In this document: positions 54,394 through 63,081 of the stretch, in pieces | Numbering within the stretch: position 1 is the stretch's first letter | Layout: every line of letters begins with the position of its first letter | Source of the DNA: Mycobacterium gordonae | GTDB lineage: Bacteria > Actinomycetota > Actinomycetes > Mycobacteriales > Mycobacteriaceae | Length of the DNA stretch: 64,000 bases | Assembly (NCBI RefSeq): GCF_017086405.1 | Contig: NZ_CP070973.1 | Coordinates: 6,480,739-6,544,738 of the forward strand | Direction: 5' to 3' | The notes under the pieces: model-generated | Seen by the model: only the letters and a program-made list of their open reading frames with translations | What the model was told of the DNA's origin: nothing | The model's database searches: none | Made by a program: the position numbers and the translations under genes

Positions 54394-56052
54394 ATGGTCA
54401 GTTATCCGATGTTGCCACCGGAACTCAATTCATTGCTGATGTTCAGCGGTGCGGGCTCCGCCCCGATGGCGCAGGCGGCTGCGGGCTGGAACGTGCTGTC
54501 CGACGAACTGGGCGCCGCAGCAGGTCTTTTCACGTACACAACCTCCTCACTGGCCGGTCAGGCGTGGCAGGGGCCGGCCTCGGCGGCAATGACAGCGGTG
54601 GCCGCCTCGTACGCGGAGTGTCTCAGCGACGCGTCGACACGTGCCGCGACGGCAGCCGGTCAAGCCCAGGCGGTGGCTGGCGCATTCGAGGCAGCTCGCG
54701 CGGCGACCATCCATCCGGTGGCCGTCGCGGCCAATCGCAATGCCTTCCTCGGATTGGTGAGGTCGAACGTCCTGGGACTGTTCGGCCCCGCGATCGCCGC
54801 CGCGGAAGCTCAGTACGAGGAGATGTGGGCAGCCGATGTCGCGGCGATGACGGGCTATCAGGCCAGTGCAGCGGCGGCTGCCGCGCAGTTGAACCCGTTT
54901 GCCCAGTTGCTCTCGACACTCCCGAATCTGGGGATCGGCAACAAGGGCGGCACCGGCAATATCGGTAACGGCAACAACGGCGCCGCCAATATCGGTAGTG
55001 GCAACAACGGCAGCGGCAATATCGGCGGCGGCAACGGCTTACCTGGCAATCCGGCCGCCGGAAACGTCGGTAGTGGCAACAATGGCAACTACAACATCGG
55101 CTCCGGAAACGTCTCGAACGGCAATGTCGGATTCGGGAACGCCGGAGACGCCACCACAAATGTGAATCCCGGCAACAACGTCGGCGTGGGTAACGCCGGC
55201 AATCACAACTGGGGCCTGGGGAACCGCGGCAACGACAACCGGGGTGGCGGCAACTTCGGCTCCAACAATATCGGTGGTGGCAACACCGGAAACGGCAACT
55301 TCGGCTTCGGCAATACGGGCAACAACAACATCGGCATCGGTCTGACCGGCAACAATCAGATGGGCATCAACCTGGCCGGCCTGTTGAACTCGGGCAGCGG
55401 AAATATCGGCTTCGGCAACTCGGGGACCAACAACATCGGGTTCTTCAATTCCGGCGATGGGAACGTCGGCATCTTCAACACCAGCGCCAACCTGAGCGCC
55501 CTGCCCGGCAATTTCGGCATCGGAAACGCAGGCCAAGGAAACCTCGGCTTCGGCAACTCGGGTGCGGGCAACTTCGGCCTCGGGAATGCCGGCAACTTCA
55601 GCACCGGCTTCGGCAACACCGGGTCAGAGTCCACCGGCTTCGGAAATGCCGGAACGCTGAGCACCGGATTCTGGAACTCGGGCGTACTGAACACTGGTTG
55701 GGGAAATTCGGGTGGGTTGAACACCGGTTTCTGGAACTCCGGCAACGTGAACAGCGGCGTCGGTTTCACCACAAATTCCGGCGCCACCCAGTCAGGTTTC
55801 GGCAACTCCGGTCCGGGAATGTCCGGATTCCTCAACTCTGCCACCGGGCCCGGCGCCGGTAATATCTCCGGCTTCTTCAACAAGGCTGGTGGCGGCACGT
55901 CGAACGGCCTCGTGTCAGGCTTCGGAAACACCGCGGTTCCCGGTTCGTTGCCCAACCCCAACGTCAGCCAGTTCGTGTCAGGCCTGTTGAACACCGGCAG
56001 CTTCATGTCCGGGCTGTTCAGCATCGAAAGCCTGCTCAAACAGCTGACATAA
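54394..56052 (+). CDS. PPE-MPTR protein, third intact copy
   Basis: A 552-residue PPE-MPTR protein starting MVSYPMLPPELNSLLMFSG at ATG 54394, which follows GGAGGTCGACC; the frame extends 11 codons upstream without support. The PPE domain ends near NPFAQLLSTLPNLGIGN, then come NxGxGNxG repeats, LLNSGSGNIGFGNSG and the terminal SGLFSIESLLKQLT. The gap to the previous gene is 135 bases. The gap to the next, minus-strand gene is 89 bases and contains a partial copy of the GAGTGTGAA motif of the 56-base hairpins. Confidence 0.9.
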   Translation: MVSYPMLPPELNSLLMFSGAGSAPMAQAAAGWNVLSDELGAAAGLFTYTTSSLAGQAWQGPASAAMTAVAASYAECLSDASTRAATAAGQAQAVAGAFEAARAATIHPVAVAANRNAFLGLVRSNVLGLFGPAIAAAEAQYEEMWAADVAAMTGYQASAAAAAAQLNPFAQLLSTLPNLGIGNKGGTGNIGNGNNGAANIGSGNNGSGNIGGGNGLPGNPAAGNVGSGNNGNYNIGSGNVSNGNVGFGNAGDATTNVNPGNNVGVGNAGNHNWGLGNRGNDNRGGGNFGSNNIGGGNTGNGNFGFGNTGNNNIGIGLTGNNQMGINLAGLLNSGSGNIGFGNSGTNNIGFFNSGDGNVGIFNTSANLSALPGNFGIGNAGQGNLGFGNSGAGNFGLGNAGNFSTGFGNTGSESTGFGNAGTLSTGFWNSGVLNTGWGNSGGLNTGFWNSGNVNSGVGFTTNSGATQSGFGNSGPGMSGFLNSATGPGAGNISGFFNKAGGGTSNGLVSGFGNTAVPGSLPNPNVSQFVSGLLNTGSFMSGLFSIESLLKQLT

Positions 56053-56141
56053 CACGTCGCACCCCGACGCTGAGTGTGAAATCGACTGCGCGACAGTCCG
56101 ATTGGCGACCATACTGGGCACCCGCGGCACCCCGGGAGAGC

Positions 56142-57314
56142 TCAGCGAACGGACACCTGCGGCGGTTCCTGCGAGACGTCGGATTTGACGCTCAGGAAAC
56201 TCCGGACGACGCCGGTCTTGTCACCACCAGACTTGGTCTTGGCCGTGAGCGGGAACAGCACGTCGCCGCTGTATCGCGCCTCGAGGCGATACGGATCGAA
56301 AAAGCTGAGCTTGAGTTGGGTGGTGTCGGGCGGTCCCCAGTTGACGGTGCCGTCGACGACGTCGGGATCGCGGGCGCGCTGCGGGCAGTTGGGCGGCGCC
56401 AACTGCGTGGATTTCGTGCAGTCGGACAGCGCCGCTGTGATCGCCGACATCGTCGCCGACTGCCCCGCGTCGCTGAGCGCAAAGTCGAAGTCGTTGAAGT
56501 AGCCACCCGACGCCGAGAGCCCGTCGAGCAGGTACGGCTTCTTCTGCTTCACCGCGATGTTCGCGTTGCTGGTCGACGCGTCGATGTAGCCCGGAAACAC
56601 ATACACCGGGGCGGTGCCCACGGGACTGCCGAAGAAGAGCAGGGTCTTGAGCGCGTCGTTGTCCACGGTGCCGAGGGGTTCGATCTTGGTCGCGGCATGC
56701 TCGATCTTCCACGCTTTGCCGGACTTCTTGACCGACATCGTGACGTCGGAGGTGTTGTCACCGAACTTCGCCACTACGTGCACCCGGGCGAAGCCCAAAC
56801 TGTGCTCGGAGTCGTCGCCGAGAATCTTGACTCCGCTGATAGGCCAGCGGGCAATCTGCTTCTTGAGGATGTCGTCGGTGAGGAATTGGTCGGATCCCGG
56901 TTGATCGCTGCTGTAGGTCAAAGCAGCGGCGGCGTCTCCCCGCGCCAGCGCATCGAGGTATCCCTTGACGGCATCACCGGCCTTACCCGATCCGCTGTCG
57001 CCAGTCGATGCCAGCGATACGACGAGGACCACCGCGAGTATCACGGTCGCGATGGCGCATAGCGCGATGATGAGCGGCTTCCGGCTACGCCGTCCGGGGT
57101 TAGCCGGCGGACCGAATTGACCGGGCATCTGAGGCCCCACCGGCCAAGCCGGCGGGCCCTGCGGAGGCGGGCCCGGCGGAAATCCCGCATTCGGCTGGGC
57201 AGGCCACGCCGGCGGGTTAGGCGCCGGGTTGTGAGGTAGCCAGCCGACCTGAGTCGGGCCGTCTGCGGGATTGGGCGGGTGGTCCCACGGATGCGGATCC
57301 GGCCTGTAGCTCAC
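56142..57314 (-). CDS. Proline-rich membrane protein with a C-terminal NTF2/DUF4878-like domain
   Basis: A 390-residue protein in three parts. A cytoplasmic N-terminus of about 78 residues is rich in Pro, Gly, Ala and Trp. One membrane helix follows (LIIALCAIATVILAVVLVVSL, about residues 82-102), and then an extracytoplasmic domain. The domain begins with KGYLDALARGDAAAALTY, the usual opening of DUF4878/NTF2-like lipoproteins, and includes an Asn/Cys-containing segment near CTKSTQLAPPNC that could form a disulfide. The function is unknown. ATG 57314. I do not recall a gene between PPE64 and Rv3559c in M. tuberculosis, so it may be an accessory gene. Confidence 0.8.
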   Translation of the reverse strand: MSYRPDPHPWDHPPNPADGPTQVGWLPHNPAPNPPAWPAQPNAGFPPGPPPQGPPAWPVGPQMPGQFGPPANPGRRSRKPLIIALCAIATVILAVVLVVSLASTGDSGSGKAGDAVKGYLDALARGDAAAALTYSSDQPGSDQFLTDDILKKQIARWPISGVKILGDDSEHSLGFARVHVVAKFGDNTSDVTMSVKKSGKAWKIEHAATKIEPLGTVDNDALKTLLFFGSPVGTAPVYVFPGYIDASTSNANIAVKQKKPYLLDGLSASGGYFNDFDFALSDAGQSATMSAITAALSDCTKSTQLAPPNCPQRARDPDVVDGTVNWGPPDTTQLKLSFFDPYRLEARYSGDVLFPLTAKTKSGGDKTGVVRSFLSVKSDVSQEPPQVSVR

Positions 57315-57457
57315 TGCACGACTCCTGCCAGCAATACGATCCTGCGCATCAATCCCCCCGGTGCGGACGGCGCCGACCAGCCCAAGCGCGACTTGAAATG
57401 ACTTTCAGTGTACGGCGCAGTCGGACACAAAAATGCGCGGAAATTCAACGCCTCGGA

Positions 57458-58246
57458 TCAAGCGTGCTGATTTGAGACCGAAATCACTTCTCCGGTCAGA
57501 TAACTCGAGTAATCGCTGGCCAGGAACGCGATCGTGGCCGCAACCTCCCACGGCTCGGCGGCGCGCCCGAATGCCTCCTGGGCTTCCAGCCGGTCCAGCA
57601 GCTCCGCCGAGGTGGTTTTGTCCAGGAACTTGTGGCGCGCGAGGCTGGGCGACACGGCGTTGATCCGCACTCCGTACTCGGCGGCTTCGATTGCGCTGCA
57701 GCGGGTCAGCGCCATCACGCCGGCCTTCGCGGCGGCGTAGTGGGACTGCGAGTGCTGCGCGCGCCAGCCCAGCACACTGGCGTTGTTGACGATCACGCCG
57801 CCGTGTGGCGCGTCCCGGAAGTACCGCAGCGCCGCGCGAGTGGCCCGGAACACCGACGTCAGCGAGACGTCCAGCACGCGGTCCCACTCCTCGTCGGTCA
57901 TATCGGCCACCGGCGTCTGGCCGCCGAGCCCGGCGTTGTTGACCAGCACGTCAAGCCGGCCGAACCGCGCAGTGCAGGACGAGATCAGCGCGTCGACCTG
58001 CGCGGTCGATGTCACGTCGCACACCACGTGCTCCACCCGGCCCAGTCCCAGCGCGGACAGCTCCGAAGCCGTCTCGCCCAGCCTGCGCTCGTGGTGGTCC
58101 GAGACCAGCACATCGGCGCCCTCGGCCAGCGCGCGGCGCGCGGTGGCCGAGCCGATGCCGGTGCCCGCGGCGGCGGTCACCACGACCACCTTTCCCTGCA
58201 GAAGCCCGTGCCCGGCAATTTCCTCCGGCACCTCGGACAAGCTCAA
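57458..58246 (-). CDS. ipdF: IpdF, short-chain dehydrogenase (Rv3559c)
   Basis: A 262-residue SDR with VTAAAGTGIGSATARRA at the N-terminus, LVNNAGLGG, and the catalytic set NNASVLGWRAQHSQSHYAAAKAG. IpdF is known to oxidise the 5-hydroxyl of 5OH-HIP-CoA to the ketone, the substrate for IpdC chemistry. Its ATG overlaps the fadE30 stop by four bases, so the two are coupled. They form a minus-strand operon under the KstR2 box at 59409. Downstream lie 143 bases with no recognised element before the membrane protein. Confidence 0.92.
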   Translation of the reverse strand: MSLSEVPEEIAGHGLLQGKVVVVTAAAGTGIGSATARRALAEGADVLVSDHHERRLGETASELSALGLGRVEHVVCDVTSTAQVDALISSCTARFGRLDVLVNNAGLGGQTPVADMTDEEWDRVLDVSLTSVFRATRAALRYFRDAPHGGVIVNNASVLGWRAQHSQSHYAAAKAGVMALTRCSAIEAAEYGVRINAVSPSLARHKFLDKTTSAELLDRLEAQEAFGRAAEPWEVAATIAFLASDYSSYLTGEVISVSNQHA

Positions 58247-59391
58247 CCCTTAACCTCCCTCGGCAGACCGAGCACCCGCTCGGCGATGATGTTGCGCTGA
58301 ATCTCGTTGGATCCGCCGTAGATGGTGTCGGCGCGGGTGAACAGGTACAGCCGCTGCCATTCGTCGAACTCACCGTCGTCCAACACCAACCCCGGCTTGC
58401 CGATCACGTCCATGGCCAGTTCGCCGAGCGAGCGATGCCAGTTGGCCCACAACAACTTTGACACGTTGTCCTGACCGGGTTGCTCGACGTCCATGGTCGC
58501 TAGGGCATAGGACCGCATGGCGCGCAACCCGGTCCACGCACGAGCCAACCGCTCCCGGACGAACGGATCGTCAGCCGCACCGGTGCGCTGGGCCAGCTTG
58601 GCCAGATTGGAAAGCTCACGGGCATAGACGATCTGCTGGCCCAAAGTCGAGACGCCGCGCTCGAAGGTCAGCGTTCCCATGGCGACCCGCCATCCGTCGC
58701 CGGGCTGACCGACCACCATCGACGCGTCGGTCCGGGCGTCGTCGAAGAAGACCTCGTTGAACTCAGCAGTGCCAGTGATCTGGATGATCGGCCGCACCTG
58801 GACACCGGGCTGATCCAGTGGCACAAGAAGATACGACAATCCGGCGTGCCGCTTGGAGCCCTTCTCGGTGCGCGCGACCACGAAGCACCACTGCGAGAGG
58901 TGCGCCAGGGACGTCCACACTTTCTGGCCGTTGATCACCCACTGGTCGCCGTCGAGTTCGGCGGTGGTCGAGACATTCGCAAGGTCGCTGCCGGCGCCGG
59001 GCTCGGAGTAGCCCTGGCACCAGAGTTCGGTCACATCGAGGATGTGCGGCAGGAAGCGCTGTTGCTGCTCTGGAGTCCCGAAAGCGATCAGCGTCGGACC
59101 CAGCAGCTCTTCACCGAAGTGGTTGACCTTGTCCGGGGCGTCGGCGAGGGCATACTCCTCGTAGAACGCCACCCGGTGCGCGGTCGACAACCCACGGCCG
59201 CCATGTTCCACCGGCCAGCCCAGACAGGTCAGACCCGCCTTCGCCAGGTGCTGGTTCCACGCGCGGCGTTCTTCGAAGGCTTCGTGCTCTCGACCCGGCC
59301 CGCCGAGACCCTTCAGCGCCGCGAATTCGCCGACCAGATTGTCGGCGAGCCACTGGCGGACCTCGGCCCGGAACTCTTCGACGTCCTGCAT
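58243..59391 (-). CDS. fadE30: FadE30, HIP-CoA acyl-CoA dehydrogenase
   Basis: A 382-residue acyl-CoA dehydrogenase with QGYSEPGAGSDLANVSTT, QKVWTSLAHLSQWCFVVAR, GTLTFERGVSTLGQQI and the C-terminal YGGSNEIQRNIIAERVLGLPRE. It is assigned to the first dehydrogenation of the C/D-ring propionyl-CoA side chain (HIP-CoA). ATG 59391 is 17 bases from the KstR2 operator. It is divergent from fadD3, which makes its substrate, and is followed by ipdF with a 4-base overlap. Confidence 0.94.
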   Translation of the reverse strand: MQDVEEFRAEVRQWLADNLVGEFAALKGLGGPGREHEAFEERRAWNQHLAKAGLTCLGWPVEHGGRGLSTAHRVAFYEEYALADAPDKVNHFGEELLGPTLIAFGTPEQQQRFLPHILDVTELWCQGYSEPGAGSDLANVSTTAELDGDQWVINGQKVWTSLAHLSQWCFVVARTEKGSKRHAGLSYLLVPLDQPGVQVRPIIQITGTAEFNEVFFDDARTDASMVVGQPGDGWRVAMGTLTFERGVSTLGQQIVYARELSNLAKLAQRTGAADDPFVRERLARAWTGLRAMRSYALATMDVEQPGQDNVSKLLWANWHRSLGELAMDVIGKPGLVLDDGEFDEWQRLYLFTRADTIYGGSNEIQRNIIAERVLGLPREVKG

Positions 59392-59408
59392 AACCTGTAG
59401 GCTAACCT

Positions 59409-59422
59409 ACCAAGCACTTGCT
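59409..59422. promoter_or_regulatory. KstR2 operator, fadE30/fadD3
   Basis: ACCAAGCACTTGCT matches AnCAAGnnCTTGnT exactly. It is 17 bases from the fadE30 ATG and 56 from the fadD3 ATG. One box can control the divergent fadE30-ipdF and fadD3-fadE31-fadE32-fadE33 units. Confidence 0.9.
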
Positions 59423-59478
59423 TTGTTAGCCCGGCGCCGAAGCAGGCCGCTGTGGCCGGTTGAGGAGGAGCGTCCACC

Positions 59479-60999
59479 ATGTCCAGCGATCCGCGCACGA
59501 TTCCCGCGGCGCTGGATCGATTCGCGCGCGAGCTCCCCGACCACCCCGCGCTGATCACCGATGACCGCAGCTTCACCGCCGCTGAGCTGCGGGCCGAGGT
59601 GCACCGAGCGGCGGCCGCGCTCGTCTCGCTCGGCGTCAAGCCGAAGGACCGGGTAGCCATCTGGTCGCCCAACACCTGGCATTGGGTGGTGGCGTGTCTG
59701 GCCAGCCATCACGCCGGAGCGGCGATGGTGCCGCTGAACACGAGATACACCGCGGCCGAGGCGTCCGACATCATCGCGCGCACCGAAGCGCCGGTGCTGT
59801 TCGCAGCGGGCAAGTTCCTCGGTGCCGACCGGGCCGCGAACCTGGACCGCGACGGGCTGCCCGCGCTGCGGCACATCGTGCGGATTCCGATCGAGGAGGC
59901 TGACGGGAACTGGGACGACTTCATCGCCCGGGGCGTCGACCTCGACCCGGTCCCGGCGCGCAGCGCCGCCGTCGCCCCCGACGACGTCAGTGACATCCTG
60001 TTCACCTCCGGCACCACGGGCCGCAGCAAAGGCGTGCTGTGCGCGCACCGGCAGTCGCTGGCCGCGTCGGCATCCTGGGCCGCCAACGGCAAAATCACCA
60101 GCGCCGACCGCTACCTGTGCATCAACCCGTTCTTTCACAACTTCGGCTACAAGGCCGGCATCCTGGCCTGCCTGCAGACCGGCGCAACGCTGATCCCCCA
60201 TCTGACCTTCGACCCGCTGCGCGCCCTGCAAGCCATCGAGCAACACCGCATCACCGTGTTGCCCGGGCCGCCCACGATCTACCAGACCCTGCTCGATCAC
60301 CCCGCCCGTGGTGACTACGACCTGAGCTCGCTGCGGTTCGCGGTCACCGGTGCGGCCACCGTGCCCGTAGTGCTGGTCGAGCGCATGCAGTCCGAACTCG
60401 ACATCGACATCGTGCTGACCGCCTACGGCCTGACGGAGGCCAACGGCATGGGAACCATGTGCCGCGCCGAGGACGACGCGGTGACGGTGGCCACCACCTG
60501 CGGGCGCCCCTTCGCCGACTTCGAATTACGCATCGACGAAACAGGTGAAGTGCTGCTGCGTGGACCCAATGTGATGTTGGGTTACCTCGATGATCCCGAA
60601 GCGACTTCTGCAGCAATAGATTCCGACGGTTGGCTGCACACCGGTGACATCGGCGTCGTCGACGACGCCGGCAACCTGCGCATCACCGACCGCCTCAAGG
60701 ACATGTACATCTGCGGCGGGTTCAACGTCTACCCCGCCGAGATCGAGCAGGTGCTGGCCCGGATGGACGGTGTCGCCGACGCCGCGGTGATCGGCGTGCC
60801 CGACCCGAGGCTCGGTGAGGTGGGACGGGCGTTCGTCGTCACGCGGCCTGGCGCCGAACTGGACGAGGCATCGGTAATCGCCTACACCCGAGAGCATTTG
60901 GCGAACTTCAAAGCACCGCGCTCGGTGCGGTTCGTCGACGGGCTGCCGCGCAATGCCGGCGGCAAGGTGGTCAAACCACAACTGCGAGACATGGCCTGA
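59479..60999 (+). CDS. fadD3: FadD3, HIP-CoA synthetase
   Basis: A 506-residue AMP-forming ligase with ILFTSGTTGRSKGVLCAH, LTAYGLTEANGMGTMC, WLHTGDIGVVDDAGNLRITDRLKDMYICGGFNVYPAEIEQ-type hinge residues, and the final NAGGKVVKPQL lysine region. FadD3 attaches CoA to HIP (the C/D-ring propionate), starting ring C/D catabolism and making the ligand that inactivates KstR2. This gives a feed-forward induction loop. ATG 59479 follows GAGGAGGAGCG. It leads the plus-strand operon through fadE33. Confidence 0.95.
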   Translation: MSSDPRTIPAALDRFARELPDHPALITDDRSFTAAELRAEVHRAAAALVSLGVKPKDRVAIWSPNTWHWVVACLASHHAGAAMVPLNTRYTAAEASDIIARTEAPVLFAAGKFLGADRAANLDRDGLPALRHIVRIPIEEADGNWDDFIARGVDLDPVPARSAAVAPDDVSDILFTSGTTGRSKGVLCAHRQSLAASASWAANGKITSADRYLCINPFFHNFGYKAGILACLQTGATLIPHLTFDPLRALQAIEQHRITVLPGPPTIYQTLLDHPARGDYDLSSLRFAVTGAATVPVVLVERMQSELDIDIVLTAYGLTEANGMGTMCRAEDDAVTVATTCGRPFADFELRIDETGEVLLRGPNVMLGYLDDPEATSAAIDSDGWLHTGDIGVVDDAGNLRITDRLKDMYICGGFNVYPAEIEQVLARMDGVADAAVIGVPDPRLGEVGRAFVVTRPGAELDEASVIAYTREHLANFKAPRSVRFVDGLPRNAGGKVVKPQLRDMA

Positions 61000-61012
61000 G
61001 ATTGGACCTGAA

Positions 61013-62146
61013 GTGGACCTGATATTCGACGAAGAAACGCTGGCCTTCCAGGCCGAGGTGCGCGAGTTTCTCGCGGCCAATCGGGAGTCCATCCCGACAA
61101 AGTCCTACGACAATGCCGAAGGCTTCGCCCAGCATCGGCTTTGGGACAAGGTGCTGTTCGACGCGGGCCTGTCGGTGATCAACTGGCCCGCGAAATACGG
61201 TGGCCGCGATGCGCCGCTACTGCACTGGGTGGTCTATGAAGAAGAGTACTTCCGCGCCGGTGCGCCCGGTCGGGCCAGCGCGAATGGCACCTCGATGCTG
61301 GCGCCCACCCTGTTTGCGCACGGCACCCAAGAGCAGCTGGACCGGATTCTGGTGAAAATGGCCAGCGGCGAACAGATCTGGGCGCAGGCATGGTCGGAGC
61401 CGGAATCCGGCAGCGATTTGGCATCGCTGCGCTCCACCGCCACCAAGACCGACGGCGGCTGGCTGCTCAACGGTCAGAAGATCTGGAGCTCTAGGGCGCC
61501 GTTCGCCGACATGGGATTCGGATTGTTCCGCTCTGACCCGTCCGCGCAGCGCCACAACGGGCTGACCTACTTCATGTTCGACCTCACGGCACCGGGCAGC
61601 ACGGTGCGCCCGATCGTCCAACTCGGTGGTGACACCGGCTTCGGCGAAATCTTCCTCGACGACGTCTTCGTGCCCGATGACGACGTCATCGGCGACCCGA
61701 ACGACGGTTGGCGGGCGGCTATGAGCACCTCCAGCAATGAGCGTGGCATGTCGCTACGCAGCCCGGCCCGATTCCTCGCGGCCGCCGAACGCCTGGTGCG
61801 ACTATGGAAAGACAGCGGCTCGCCTCCAGAGTTCGCCGACCGCGTGGCTGACGGCTGGATCAAGGCACAGGCCTACCGCCTGCAGACGTTCGAGACCGTC
61901 ACCCGGCTGACCAGCGGCGGCGAGTTGGGCGCGGAGTCCTCGGTCACCAAGGTGTTCTGGTCGGACCTGGATGTGGAGCTGCACCAGACCGCACTGGACA
62001 TCCGCGGCGCAGACGCCGAGCTCGTCGGCCCGTGGACCGATGGCCTGCTGTTTGCGCTCGGCGGTCCGATCTACGCCGGCACCAACGAGATTCAGCGCAA
62101 TATCATCTCCGAACGACTGCTCGGCCTACCCCGGGAGAAGCGCTGA
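61013..62146 (+). CDS. fadE31: FadE31, acyl-CoA dehydrogenase
   Basis: A 377-residue acyl-CoA dehydrogenase with QAWSEPESGSDLASLRSTA, QKIWSSRAPFADMGFGLFR, STSSNERGMSL and YAGTNEIQRNIISERLLGLPRE. It is part of the KstR2-controlled fadE31-33 set that carries out beta-oxidation in ring C/D breakdown. GTG 61013 gives VDLIFDEETLAFQ, the start I recall. It begins 13 bases after fadD3, and its stop overlaps the fadE32 ATG by one base. Confidence 0.92.
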   Translation: MDLIFDEETLAFQAEVREFLAANRESIPTKSYDNAEGFAQHRLWDKVLFDAGLSVINWPAKYGGRDAPLLHWVVYEEEYFRAGAPGRASANGTSMLAPTLFAHGTQEQLDRILVKMASGEQIWAQAWSEPESGSDLASLRSTATKTDGGWLLNGQKIWSSRAPFADMGFGLFRSDPSAQRHNGLTYFMFDLTAPGSTVRPIVQLGGDTGFGEIFLDDVFVPDDDVIGDPNDGWRAAMSTSSNERGMSLRSPARFLAAAERLVRLWKDSGSPPEFADRVADGWIKAQAYRLQTFETVTRLTSGGELGAESSVTKVFWSDLDVELHQTALDIRGADAELVGPWTDGLLFALGGPIYAGTNEIQRNIISERLLGLPREKR

Positions 62147-63081
62147 TGGACTTCGCACTGGACGCGCAGCAGCGCGACTTCGCTGCCAGCATCGACGCGG
62201 CCCTGGGTGCGGCGGATCTACCGGCCGCCGTGCGCGCCTGGTCGGCGGGCGACACCGCACCCGGCCTCAAAGTGTGGGCGCAACTGGCCAACCTCGGCAT
62301 CACCGCCCTGATCGTGCCCGAGAAGTACGACGGTATCGATGCCTCGCCGGTGGACCTGGTGGTCGCGATGGAGCGACTCGGCCACTGGTGCGTGCCGGGG
62401 CCGGTCACCGAGTCCATTGCCGTGGCCCCGATTCTGCTAGCCGACGACCAGCGCAGTGCGGGCCTGGCCGCCGGTGAGCTGATCGCCACCGTCGCACTGC
62501 CGCCGGAGGTTCCGCGCGCCGTCGACGCCGACACCGCCGCTCTGGTGCTGCAGGCCGGTCAGGGCAGCGTCACCGCGGGCACACCGGGTGACCGCCACGA
62601 CTCCGTCGATCCCAGCCGCCGTCTCCACGACGTCACCGCGACCGGTGCAGCCTGGTCGGCGGATACCGAAAAGGCCTACGAGTTCGGCGCGTTGGCCACC
62701 GCCGCGCAGTTGATCGGCGCGGCCGAGGCACTGCTGGCGGGCAGTGTCGATTACGCGAAACAGCGGACCCAGTTCGGACGGCTGATCGGCTCGTATCAGG
62801 CGATCAAACACAAGCTCGCCGACGTGCACATCGCGATCGAACTGGCCCGGCCGCTGGTGTACGGCGCGGCGGTGTCACTGGAACCGCGCGACGTCAGCGC
62901 CGCCAAGGTCGCCGCCGGCGAGGCTGGTCTGCTCGCTGCGCGCTCGGCCCTGCAGACGCACGGCGCCATCGGCTTCACCCAGGAACACGATCTGTCGCTG
63001 TTGCTGCTGCGCGTGCAGGCCCTGCGGTCCGCCTGGGGCACAACGCAATCGCACCGACGCCGAGTGTTGGAGGCGCTCTGA
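62146..63081 (+). CDS. fadE32: FadE32, acyl-CoA dehydrogenase subunit
   Basis: A 311-residue shortened acyl-CoA dehydrogenase-like subunit with KQRTQFGRLIGSYQAIKHKLADVH and QTHGAIGFTQEHDLSLLLLR. Like FadE28 it is the half-FAD type that usually works in a heteromer; FadE33 next to it is the likely partner, with FadE31 also in the set. ATG 62146 (MDFALDAQQRDFA) shares a base with the fadE31 stop. Its stop overlaps the fadE33 ATG by one base, so all three are tightly coupled. Confidence 0.92.
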   Translation: MDFALDAQQRDFAASIDAALGAADLPAAVRAWSAGDTAPGLKVWAQLANLGITALIVPEKYDGIDASPVDLVVAMERLGHWCVPGPVTESIAVAPILLADDQRSAGLAAGELIATVALPPEVPRAVDADTAALVLQAGQGSVTAGTPGDRHDSVDPSRRLHDVTATGAAWSADTEKAYEFGALATAAQLIGAAEALLAGSVDYAKQRTQFGRLIGSYQAIKHKLADVHIAIELARPLVYGAAVSLEPRDVSAAKVAAGEAGLLAARSALQTHGAIGFTQEHDLSLLLLRVQALRSAWGTTQSHRRRVLEAL

